The position numbers were made by a program, and so were the translations under genes. 24,586 bases of DNA. Origin: Myxococcota bacterium (GTDB lineage Bacteria > Myxococcota_A > Polyangia > HGW-17). The notes below the pieces were generated by a model that saw only the letters and a program-made list of their open reading frames with translations, was not told the DNA's origin and ran no database searches. Where the stretch lies: contig JAHJLU010000789.1 in the NCBI GenBank assembly GCA_018821745.1, positions 1 to 24,586 on the forward strand, given 5' to 3'. This document shows positions 1 to 8,035 of the stretch, in pieces; the stretch's first letter is position 1; each line of letters begins with the position of its first letter.

Positions 1-1439
1 CTTCCTCGGTCACTGCGGTTCCCTCTGTCACTGCGACCACCGCGATCTCCCCTGTTCTGGGGTCTTGGTGCCGATGGATCACGGGGGTTTTCACCTGGAG
101 GGTTGTCCTGTGACTCCCGGGGTGTGGCCGATGCCGCCGAGTCATCCCGGGGCCGGGAATTTTCCCGCTGGTCGTCAGACACGTTGCGCTCTTCCGCGTC
201 GCCGGAGGTTCTTCCGGAATTCTCCCCCCGGCTGGTCTCGGGGATGGCGTTGCCGTCCCGCGCGCTGGTGAGCTCCTCTTTTGTGAAGAGGGTGATCTCG
301 CCGGATTCCAGCTCGACCCGGACAGAGCCCACCAGAATATTCACTTCAAGCACTCTCCCCATACCCTTGGGAGTGTTGATGCGCTTGCCGTTTTTCGGGA
401 GATCCCGGCGGAGCTCCTTGTAGAACTCCTCCTCGTATGCAAGACAGCACTTGAGCCGGCCGCATTGTCCCGAGACATTCTGCGGCTTGAGCACCAGGTT
501 CTGATCCTTGGCCATGCGAATGGAGACGGGGATGAACCGGTTGAGGTGGTTTGAGCAGCAGAGCATACGACCACAGGGGCCGATGCCACCGAGGACCTTG
601 GCGTCATCGCGGACGCCCATCTGACGCATTTCAATCCTCATGGAGAACCGTGCCGCCAGTTCACGGACGAGCTGCCTGAAATCAATGCGGTTCTCGGCGG
701 TGAAATAGAAGAGGATCTTGTCACCGTTGTGGAGGACATGCACATTGAAGAGGTTCATGTCGAGTTTGTGATGATCAATCCGGCTCCTGGCGTAGGTGAA
801 CGCCTCCATTGCCAGGGCTTGATGACGCTCGATGCGCTCCTCGTCTTTTTCGTTGAGCGCTCGGATGACCCGTCGGGGAGAGTTCTGACCGGAATCAGAA
901 CTGAGCACAGACGGGGCCACCACGGTGCCCACGAAAACCCCCTTCTCGGTCTCGACCAGGAGACGCTCGCCGGTGTGGTGCAGGGTTTTACCCATGGGAA
1001 ACCATGATGATTTCGGGGGAATGCCCCACCGGATGAGGGTCTGGATTTGGACCGTGAATTTCCCTGTCCCCGGACGGTAATTCCCCGACATGGAGGAGAA
1101 AAGATCATCTCCATAGGGGTCGGGGTCGGGATTGGGATCGGGGAAATCATACCGCTCGAGGGTCAGCGGGCGGGACCCCTCCTGCTCGTCTTCGTGACCG
1201 TATTGAACGATCTCGACGTTGTCGACTTCCTCGGACTGGGGTCGGACTGATCCTTTTATAGTAACCTCGGCGTGACCTTCTGGAGAGACCCGGGGAGGCT
1301 TTCCCGAGCTCCGCCGACGGTTCTGATTCCTGGGGTTGCTTCTGCCCGGTTTTTTTCCCTGCTGATTCTGGGCTGGCCCACCGGATGACTTTGGCTGCTC
1401 CCGGCCTTGACGGGGAGTTCTGTTCGGTTGTTTATTCAT
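1..1439 (-). CDS. ricT: PSP1-domain protein of the RicT/YaaT family (C-terminus beyond window)
   Basis: The minus strand is open from an ATG at 1439 to the left edge (479 codons), so the C-terminus is missing. Residues from about 140 to 375 read as a PSP1/RicT domain, with the signature stretches ILFYFTAENRIDFRQLVREL, GPCGRMLCC (Cys 289, 294, 295) and QCGRLKCCLAYEEEFY (Cys 326, 331, 332). In Bacillus subtilis, RicT forms the RicA-RicF-RicT complex, which carries [4Fe-4S] clusters and steers RNase Y mRNA processing; the cysteines seen here fit cluster binding. The first ~130 residues are low-complexity and basic then acidic (PDPNPDPDPYGDD). The C-terminal part after ~380 is a polar, Arg/Asp/Asn-rich tail ending in SDRG-type repeats, both unlike the short Bacillus protein. 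Its ATG overlaps the holB stop (ATGA), so translation is probably coupled; holB next to yaaT is also the Bacillus order. Family is certain; cellular role here is inferred. Confidence 0.9.
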   Translation of the reverse strand, partial: MNKQPNRTPRQGREQPKSSGGPAQNQQGKKPGRSNPRNQNRRRSSGKPPRVSPEGHAEVTIKGSVRPQSEEVDNVEIVQYGHEDEQEGSRPLTLERYDFPDPNPDPDPYGDDLFSSMSGNYRPGTGKFTVQIQTLIRWGIPPKSSWFPMGKTLHHTGERLLVETEKGVFVGTVVAPSVLSSDSGQNSPRRVIRALNEKDEERIERHQALAMEAFTYARSRIDHHKLDMNLFNVHVLHNGDKILFYFTAENRIDFRQLVRELAARFSMRIEMRQMGVRDDAKVLGGIGPCGRMLCCSNHLNRFIPVSIRMAKDQNLVLKPQNVSGQCGRLKCCLAYEEEFYKELRRDLPKNGKRINTPKGMGRVLEVNILVGSVRVELESGEITLFTKEELTSARDGNAIPETSRGENSGRTSGDAEERNVSDDQRENSRPRDDSAASATPRESQDNPPGENPRDPSAPRPQNRGDRGGRSDRGNRSDRG

Positions 1440-2404
1440 GTTTTTCTCAATGTCCAGAGTATGTGCTCAGAGAGCAGGCGCCTGTTGGCGTTCCGGGCGA
1501 GATCTCTTTTACCCTCGTCGAGGGTTTCAATCCACCCTTTTATATCAAAATGTCTCAGGGGACGGCCCTGATGCTCTCCCGTCCGGGTAATCAGTGACAG
1601 CCTCTTCTCCACCATGGGAACGAACTGGGCGTAGATCTCTTTATCGAGTCCCCCCAGGAGTTCGGCCAGGGAGAGGATGTCGAGCATGCTGCCGTGCATG
1701 GCCGTGGAGAGAAACTGGTCCACGTACCCCTTTAGATCACTGAAATGATCCGCGCTCAGAAAGGAGATGGCTCTCCCGATGCTGCCGTCGGCGAGATCAA
1801 TCACAGCCTTGAGGGCGGTGGGATCGGAGTCGGGGAATTGCTCTGTGAGAAGATCCCCGAGAATTTCATCGGAGAGGGGAGAGAAGCGAAATGTGTGGCT
1901 GCGGGATCGCACCGTGGGGAGCAGACGCTCGGGGGTCTGGCTGATCAGAAAGAAATAGGTGCCTGGCGGGGGCTCTTCCAGTGTCTTCAGGAGTGCGTTG
2001 GCAGCGGCGGTGGTCATCTCGTCGGCTGGATCAATGATTACTGCCAGGTTCTGTGATTCAAAGGGGCCTGTGCGGACCCGGTCCTCGAGCGCCCGGATGG
2101 CTTCGATTTTTATTGCGGCCGACGGATTTTTTGCTGCCCAGACCTGATCCACGATAATACAGTCCTGGTGGGTGCCGTGATGGACCCGATCAATGTGACG
2201 CTGCTCATCCTCCGGCGCACCCCCCTTGGCCAGCAGCAGCGCGGAAAAACAGCGTGCTGTGAGCATTTTTCCGATACCATCGGGACCGGCCAGCAGGAGC
2301 GCGTGGGGAAATCGATCCTGGTGGATTGCCATAGCCAGGGGATCGATAATTCTGTCGTGGCCCTTGATCAAGGAAAGATTTTCGACGATATTTTCAAGTT
2401 CCAT
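1436..2404 (-). CDS. holB: DNA polymerase III, delta prime subunit
   Basis: Clamp-loader AAA+ subunit of the replicative polymerase. Counting from ATG 2404 (322 aa, near the usual ~330): Walker A GPDGIGK at 40-46, then DPADEMTTAAANALLKTLEEP (the delta-prime/gamma Walker B and sensor region) and TVRSRSHTFRF at the usual SRC site. Two departures are visible: the final Cys of the SRC motif is Ser, and the Cys-rich zinc module after the Walker A helix is gone (only HQD remains of the usual CxxC...HPD pattern). The frame is open up to another ATG at 2539, but that 45-aa extension has codons unlike the rest, does not fit the family N-terminus, and overlaps a good plus-strand promoter, so 2404 is preferred. 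Neither start has a clear Shine-Dalgarno, so the start is uncertain. The stop overlaps the ricT ATG. Confidence 0.88.
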   Translation of the reverse strand: MELENIVENLSLIKGHDRIIDPLAMAIHQDRFPHALLLAGPDGIGKMLTARCFSALLLAKGGAPEDEQRHIDRVHHGTHQDCIIVDQVWAAKNPSAAIKIEAIRALEDRVRTGPFESQNLAVIIDPADEMTTAAANALLKTLEEPPPGTYFFLISQTPERLLPTVRSRSHTFRFSPLSDEILGDLLTEQFPDSDPTALKAVIDLADGSIGRAISFLSADHFSDLKGYVDQFLSTAMHGSMLDILSLAELLGGLDKEIYAQFVPMVEKRLSLITRTGEHQGRPLRHFDIKGWIETLDEGKRDLARNANRRLLSEHILWTLRKT

Positions 2405-2521
2405 GGTACCGTACCGGAGATCGATGGAAAAGATCTCCTCCCAACAGGCTGCGTGAGCCGCCTCAATGGGTGAAGGGTTACCAGTTTTGCGTAAAAGTGG
2501 CAAGTGGGATGCCCTTTTTAC

Positions 2522-2550
2522 TTGAAATATTCGCGCCATCTTCTTATATT
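2522..2550 (+). promoter_or_regulatory. Sigma70-like promoter for the TPR genes
   Basis: TTGAAA at 2522-2527, a 17-nt spacer, and TATATT at 2545-2550 make a near-consensus housekeeping promoter pointing to the TPR gene at 2604. A transcript start near 2557 would give a leader of about 47 nt carrying AAGGAG at 2592-2597, six bases before the ATG. It lies between holB (minus) and the TPR gene (plus). Not proven by experiment. Confidence 0.65.
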
Positions 2551-2603
2551 TCGCCTAACCGATCGCTGACAAAATTGATCCTCATTTTGTTAAGGAGTCC
2601 AAT

Positions 2604-4343
2604 ATGGTTACTGTCGTACGTAAGTGTAACATCCTGATATCCATGGCTTTAGTGCTGAGTCTTGCCCTCCCGGCAATGGCCCAGAAGAAAAAGGATGATG
2701 AGATGTCCTTTGAAGCCGAGGACGTGAACAAAATCAAGAAGTCCAAGAAGATGGATCGCGCGGAAGGCTTTTACAAAAAAGCCCTCTCCCCCACGAGCGA
2801 TAATCCGCTGGTCTATTTCCAGAGCGCTACGATCTATTTCAAACAGGTCATGGCCAAGGACAATGCTGATGATTCTCCCGAAGTGAAGCAGCGTGCACAG
2901 TTCTACATGGGGAAATCCTTGTACCACATGGGTTATTACTCTGCCGCCAAGAACTATTTCGAGAAAATAGTCGAGCTCGGTGACAGCCACCCCTTCTACA
3001 AACTGACCCTGAAGTGGCTGGTTTCTCTTCAGAAGAAGATGCCCGAGTCCGCAGGTATCCTTCCCCTGATCGGTAAATACAAGGAAGAGTATCTTGATTC
3101 CAAGGCACTGAAACCCTTCAGACCCCAGTTGCTATACTATCTGGGCCGGTACCACTATGTAGCGGGCCGTCTGAACAAGGCTTCCGATCTCTTCGCCAAG
3201 GTTCCCGAAGGAACCATCTATTACCTCAGAGCAAAATTCTTCGAGGGGATCACCATGGTTCGCCTCGGCAAGCCCGTCGATGGCCTGAAGCGATTCAACG
3301 CCATCCTCAAGTTTGCCAAGAAGAACCGTGGATTCAAGAATATCATGGACTACATTGAGCTGGCAAACCTCTCCCTGGCGCGGGTTTACTATCAGGCCGG
3401 CCGTGTTGCCGTTGGTCGTTATTCCCAGACCAGCAAGCGTAAATTCGCCCAGTTGGCCGAGAAATATCTCAAATATTCCATCACCTTCTACGAAAAAATT
3501 CCCCGGAAAAGCTTTAACTGGCCCCAGTCCCTCTTCGAAGAATCCTGGGCCTATTTCATCCTGGACGCCATGCTCCGTCCCGTTTTCAACAAAGACTACG
3601 GGGGCTATCAAAAAGCGCTGGGTAATATTCACACCCTCAACGCTCCCTTCTTTGAAACCTTCTTCTTCCCCGAGACCCTCATTCTCCGCGCCGTTATCTA
3701 CTTTAATAACTGCCGGGTGAAGAGCGCAGAAGAAGCCCTGGCCGAATTTGGTTCCGTGTATCCCGCCCTCCAGCAGGGTATCCGCGCCGTGGCCGACAAG
3801 CACAAAAATGGCGATGAAGAAGAGAACGATGCCTACTTCGAGTACATCAAAAAGGTGAAAGCCGACAAAGCCGGACTCTCTCCCGTCCTCTCCCGCATGG
3901 TCAAGTCCACCCTCGACGACAGAACCTTTGAGCGTCGTCTTGATTTCCTCCATGAACTCACCCGCGAGATCAAACAGCTCGATACGGCGGACAAGTCCTG
4001 GAAGACCTCCGATATCGCCCGCGAGATCAAAGAGGATCTGGAATTCCAGAAATCCAACGCTCAGACCGAAGCCGGGAAACTGGCCCGTCAGAGAGTGCTC
4101 CGCCTTGACAACGAACTCACTCGACTGGTTCTCCAGTATGGTGACGTCAAGATCGAGCTCGACAACCTCAAACTCAAAAAGGTTACGGCACGCTCCAGAA
4201 CACAGAAATCACCCAAGGTTAAAATCCTGGGGGTTACCGTGGACGATGAGCATGTTATCTGGCCGTTTGACGGTGCCTACTGGCAGGATGAGCTTGGTTA
4301 TTACCGGTTCGTCGTTCGCTCCAGTTGCGGCAGCGGCAAATAA
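2604..4343 (+). CDS. Exported TPR-repeat protein (579 aa)
   Basis: Predicted periplasmic or envelope protein. A Sec signal peptide with hydrophobic core (ISMALVLSLALP) ends at AMA-Q near residue 27. The body is helical with TPR/Sel1-like repeat signatures: paired helices with aromatic and small residues such as RAQFYMGKSLYHMGYYSAAKNYFEKI (about 98-123) and LLYYLGRYHYVAGRLNKASDLF (about 175-196). A Lys/Glu-rich helical, possibly coiled-coil stretch spans about 450-530. The C-terminus is a distinct conserved-looking motif with VIWPFDGAYWQDELGYYRF and a late SSCGSGK. The AAGGAG ribosome site supports the start. It leads a set of three exported TPR proteins; TPRs usually scaffold protein complexes, so a role in assembling an envelope machine is likely. 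The partner is unknown. A resemblance in size and order to the TPR proteins of the myxobacterial gliding (Glt) machinery is a guess only. Confidence 0.88.
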   Translation: MVTVVRKCNILISMALVLSLALPAMAQKKKDDEMSFEAEDVNKIKKSKKMDRAEGFYKKALSPTSDNPLVYFQSATIYFKQVMAKDNADDSPEVKQRAQFYMGKSLYHMGYYSAAKNYFEKIVELGDSHPFYKLTLKWLVSLQKKMPESAGILPLIGKYKEEYLDSKALKPFRPQLLYYLGRYHYVAGRLNKASDLFAKVPEGTIYYLRAKFFEGITMVRLGKPVDGLKRFNAILKFAKKNRGFKNIMDYIELANLSLARVYYQAGRVAVGRYSQTSKRKFAQLAEKYLKYSITFYEKIPRKSFNWPQSLFEESWAYFILDAMLRPVFNKDYGGYQKALGNIHTLNAPFFETFFFPETLILRAVIYFNNCRVKSAEEALAEFGSVYPALQQGIRAVADKHKNGDEEENDAYFEYIKKVKADKAGLSPVLSRMVKSTLDDRTFERRLDFLHELTREIKQLDTADKSWKTSDIAREIKEDLEFQKSNAQTEAGKLARQRVLRLDNELTRLVLQYGDVKIELDNLKLKKVTARSRTQKSPKVKILGVTVDDEHVIWPFDGAYWQDELGYYRFVVRSSCGSGK

Positions 4344-4362
4344 ACTGATCCAATAACTAAGG

Positions 4363-4402
4363 ACCCAATACGGCCTGCGCGGTCCGTATTGGGTTTTGTT
4401 TT
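4363..4402 (+). terminator. Rho-independent terminator between the first and second TPR genes
   Basis: ACCCAATACGG at 4363-4373 pairs perfectly with CCGTATTGGGT at 4384-4394 (11 bp, 10-nt loop), followed by a T-rich tail (TTTTGTTTT) to 4402. It sits 19 bases after the stop of the 579-aa TPR gene and 27 bases before the next ATG. No clear promoter is visible between it and the next gene, so read-through of the hairpin probably sets the downstream level. Confidence 0.85.
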
Positions 4403-4429
4403 ACCTTCCCAGAAAATCGAGGAACGAAA

Positions 4430-7400
4430 ATGGTGAAGCGAATTTTCTTGATGGTCACACTACTAGGTTTCATGGTTCAATCCGGGGTCTCCTTTGCCCA
4501 GGACAACCGCAGAAAAATCACCTACAAGGCTGACAAACGTTTCAACCTCTCTAAAAAAGAGATGATGGAAAAAGCGAAGGCCGATCGGGAGAAGGCGAAA
4601 TCGACGATTAAATACGAAGATTTCATCAAGAAGGCCCAGAAAGTACAGAACCTGAAAATTCCGCTTCTTGTGGGACTGATTCAGAAAAACAAGCGTCAGT
4701 TGGCCTACCTGCGAGCCGGTGACAAACGCGCTGTGGAATACATGTTCCGCATGGCCGATGCCTTTGTCCAGCTTGAGCAGATCTACAAGTACAAGTTCGG
4801 TGAGGTCACAGAGAAAATCACCACCGCCACGGGCGATAACAGGAAAAAGTTGCTCCAGAAGAAGATGCTTTATATGCAGCGGCAGAAAAAGTATCTGGAG
4901 AACGCCCTGAAGCTCCTCAACGCCATCACCGCCAACACGGCCTACCAGAACTGGCACCGCATGGACGAGGTTCTCTTCAAGCTCGGCGATATCGCCCGTG
5001 AGCTCGGGTACCAGGACATCATGCAGCAGAAGTTCCGGCTCCTGCTCTCACGGTATCCAACCTCCAACTTCGTCCCCAACGTGTACCTGGCCTTTGCTGA
5101 ATTCTATTTCAAGAAAGGCCGCACCGGCCTCAGCAAAGCAACGAAATACTACAAAAAAGTTGTCACCTCCAACGCCAAGGGGACGGGCATTTATTACTAT
5201 GCCCGCCGCATGCTCGGGTGGTGCTATTTCAACCTCCAGCAGTACCCCGTCGCCCAGTCACACTTCCTGTTTGTAGCCCAGAAGGCGAAACGCGCCTCCC
5301 TGCGAACCCAGGCCCGTAACGAAGTGGTCATGGCATACGCCTACCAGGGCAATATCCGCCTCGCCTATGACTTCTTCACCCACCAGCTTGGCAAGGAGTA
5401 TACGCGCCCCCTCTACATTAAACTGGCCCAGGAATATTTCGCCCAGGGCAATATGGCCTCCATGATCTGGATCTACGAAGATCTCATGAGACGCTTCCCC
5501 AAAGACATCAACCGCTGTGAGTGGATGCGCCAGGTCTATCTCGGCTACAAACTCGACCAGCGGGTTGAGAAAATGGCCACGGCTCTTGAGACTCTGGTCA
5601 ACACCATGGGCGCCATCGAGAAACAGTTTGGCAACACAAAGATGCAGTACCGCGTCTGTCGTGACTTTGCCAAGGCAGCCCTCTTTGATCAAGCCAAGCG
5701 CTGGTTCTCCCTCGTGGAGAAAGGCAAGGCCAACAAGCTCGACGAACGTAAAACCCTTATGTTCAACGCCGCCAAGCTCTACAACCGGTTCCTCAACTAC
5801 TTCCCCAATGACGATGACGCCTACGAGATGCGTGGTGACTACGCCTACCTTCTCTACAGATTGGCTGAACTCTATGAGGAGGAGACCAATGGGAAGAACC
5901 CCATCGAGCTCCGCAATCGTTTCCGTTTTGCCGCAGAGGAATATACCAAGCTGCTGAAATGGAATAAAAAACCCAAGAAAATGGACATGAAAAAGTTCAC
6001 GGACCAGCGTGTGCAGATCGGTAACGACACCGTGGCCTGCTGGATGAAGGTCCTCGCCGTTGACTTCGAGAAGACCGAAAAAGACCGCAACAAGCGCGCC
6101 CAGGATTACAAGCGTCGCCGTAACTGCCTCAACGCCAAAAAGAAAACGGAAGATGCGGGCCGCAGGTTCACCAGGAAATGTCCTGTGTTCGAGAAAAATA
6201 TGGCCATTCCTCCCCAGCTCAAAAACGTCATCGAGGTCTTCGACCTCTATGTGAAGTATGTACAGGGCGGGAAATTCCTCCCCACGATCAAGTACAACCG
6301 CGCGATGATCTATTACATCTATCGCCACTTCAGCAAGGCGATCCCCCTGTTTAAAGACACGGTCTTCACCTCCTACGAGACCAACCCCGTCATGTCCTAC
6401 CAGGCTGTCAACTTTATGATGATCGCCTACGACGCCGAGGATCGTTTCGAAGACATGGTTGATTCCATCACCGAGCTGCTCAAGCCCCGCTTCAATAAAA
6501 TGTTCAACACCGATGGAAAATCGAGAACATTGAGAAAACAGTTGGTCCGCGCAAAACTCGAGAACCTGGAGAACGAGGTCGCCAAGCGCGGAACCGAGGG
6601 CCGTTATAACGACGCCGGTAACCTGCTCATGGAAATGGCTCGCGACTATGAGTCCTCTTCGCCTCCCACCAAAATTATCAATTATTACAACTCGGCATAC
6701 ATCGCTTACGATAAAGCCGGTCAGGTGGGTATGGCTATCCGCGCCCTCAAGACCATGCAGTGGAAGTACGCCAAGACCCACAAAAAAGAGAAGCAGATCG
6801 TAAACTCAAACCTCATCATCGGGCAGCTCTTTGAGCGTATCGCCATGTTTGATCTTGCGGCTGCCTCCTACGAGCAGTTCTTCAAGGACTATCCCCGCGA
6901 CCCCGACGCCGTTAAAGCCGCCCGGCGTGCCATCAGCCTCCTGTGGTGGTCCGGTAAGGTGAAGCAGGCAGAGAACAAAAACCGTGACTTCATTACCCGT
7001 CTGCACCGCATGGGCGCCAATAAGTTCAAGGGCGACATGGCCTCCATGTTCTTCATGCTCCACAGCTTCTATGAAGGCAAAAAAGATGAGAAGGTAAAAG
7101 CCTATCTCGACTTCTACATCCAGCGGATGGCAGTCACCGGTACCAACGATCTTCTCCTGCGTGCCTATTCCCGCATCGGGAAATACTTCTGGGATCGCAG
7201 CTGCCCCGTGAAACCCAAATACGGCGTCTGCATGAAGATCGTCTATGTGACCAAAAAGTCCACCACCGACACATGGAAAGAAGCAAAAGTGGTCTTCCTC
7301 ACCCGTAAGCGTGGCCTCCTCAAGCTTTCGGTTCAGTACTTCGGTAATGCCGTCAAGGTCTATAACAAGTGGAAGGGCACCAAGACCACCCTGGGGTCCC

Positions 7401-8020
7401 TCGATAAACTCGATAAAACCCGTCGTATCGAGGCCGCTCTCAACGCTGCGGCCCAGGCCAAGTTCCACCTGGCCGAGGCAAACTATGAGGAGATCATCTC
7501 CGCAGAAGTGCCCATGCTCAAAGCCAACAATACCAAAGAGATCAATAAATCGCTCGCGGGTATCAAGAAATGGATGGGCAAGCAGACCGCGCTCATGACC
7601 AAGGTAAAGAAACTCTATGAGGAAGTGGGTCGCATCAACCTGGGTCGTAACAAGCCCAATGAGTGGTATGTGCCCGCCGCCGGCCGTTTCGGCGCCATCT
7701 ACAAAAACTTCCACACCAAGGTGGCCAACATCAAATTTGGCAAGGCCATCGAGAACAACATCACCGTCCGCCTGCAGTTCCGCGATACCTTCTCCAACGC
7801 AACGGAAAAATTCATGGAATTTGCCAAGACAGGTTTCGATGCATGTGTGAAGGCTGCCCAGAAGACCGGGCGGTATGACGAATGGTTTGAGTTCTGTGAG
7901 AACGAACTCGCAGCAATCAAGCGTAGTGTGAGTCCCCTCTCTGACGAGGTGTGGGCAAAGCCTGATTACAAACAACCGGCCATGAGCGGCGCAACCATCA
8001 TGACCAACCCCGTCAGATAG
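4430..8020 (+). CDS. Large exported TPR-repeat protein (1196 aa)
   Basis: Signal peptide MVKRIFLMVTLLGFMVQSGVSFA, with likely cleavage before Gln 24 (SFA-QD), sends this protein across the inner membrane. There is no lipobox and no further membrane span, so a periplasmic location is likely. The whole body is helical repeat sequence, rich in Lys, Tyr and Arg, with many TPR-like helix pairs (for example YYYARRMLGWCYFNLQQYPV near residue 255 and the stretch around SAYIAYDKAGQVGMAIRALK near 760). A weak Lys-rich and probably coiled part lies in the first 150 residues. GAGGAA at 4419-4424 supports the ATG. It is followed after 15 bases by the TPR lipoprotein at 8036, so the two are probably co-transcribed. 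Codon use is strongly biased (CTC, CCC, ATC, AAG), suggesting high expression. No enzyme motif is seen; a scaffold role is inferred. Confidence 0.88.
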   Translation: MVKRIFLMVTLLGFMVQSGVSFAQDNRRKITYKADKRFNLSKKEMMEKAKADREKAKSTIKYEDFIKKAQKVQNLKIPLLVGLIQKNKRQLAYLRAGDKRAVEYMFRMADAFVQLEQIYKYKFGEVTEKITTATGDNRKKLLQKKMLYMQRQKKYLENALKLLNAITANTAYQNWHRMDEVLFKLGDIARELGYQDIMQQKFRLLLSRYPTSNFVPNVYLAFAEFYFKKGRTGLSKATKYYKKVVTSNAKGTGIYYYARRMLGWCYFNLQQYPVAQSHFLFVAQKAKRASLRTQARNEVVMAYAYQGNIRLAYDFFTHQLGKEYTRPLYIKLAQEYFAQGNMASMIWIYEDLMRRFPKDINRCEWMRQVYLGYKLDQRVEKMATALETLVNTMGAIEKQFGNTKMQYRVCRDFAKAALFDQAKRWFSLVEKGKANKLDERKTLMFNAAKLYNRFLNYFPNDDDAYEMRGDYAYLLYRLAELYEEETNGKNPIELRNRFRFAAEEYTKLLKWNKKPKKMDMKKFTDQRVQIGNDTVACWMKVLAVDFEKTEKDRNKRAQDYKRRRNCLNAKKKTEDAGRRFTRKCPVFEKNMAIPPQLKNVIEVFDLYVKYVQGGKFLPTIKYNRAMIYYIYRHFSKAIPLFKDTVFTSYETNPVMSYQAVNFMMIAYDAEDRFEDMVDSITELLKPRFNKMFNTDGKSRTLRKQLVRAKLENLENEVAKRGTEGRYNDAGNLLMEMARDYESSSPPTKIINYYNSAYIAYDKAGQVGMAIRALKTMQWKYAKTHKKEKQIVNSNLIIGQLFERIAMFDLAAASYEQFFKDYPRDPDAVKAARRAISLLWWSGKVKQAENKNRDFITRLHRMGANKFKGDMASMFFMLHSFYEGKKDEKVKAYLDFYIQRMAVTGTNDLLLRAYSRIGKYFWDRSCPVKPKYGVCMKIVYVTKKSTTDTWKEAKVVFLTRKRGLLKLSVQYFGNAVKVYNKWKGTKTTLGSLDKLDKTRRIEAALNAAAQAKFHLAEANYEEIISAEVPMLKANNTKEINKSLAGIKKWMGKQTALMTKVKKLYEEVGRINLGRNKPNEWYVPAAGRFGAIYKNFHTKVANIKFGKAIENNITVRLQFRDTFSNATEKFMEFAKTGFDACVKAAQKTGRYDEWFEFCENELAAIKRSVSPLSDEVWAKPDYKQPAMSGATIMTNPVR

Positions 8021-8035
8021 TGAAAGCGAGGAAAC

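Noticed and set aside
2405..2539. Longer holB start at 2539
   Set aside because: The 45-aa extension has atypical codons, no family match, and covers the best plus-strand promoter in the window.
5258..6781. Long open frame antisense to the 1196-aa TPR gene
   Set aside because: Long antisense frames also occur opposite the other TPR genes (3132-3953, 6806-7975, 8057-9307). They follow from strong codon bias on the coding strand; their translations show no domain and no ribosome sites.
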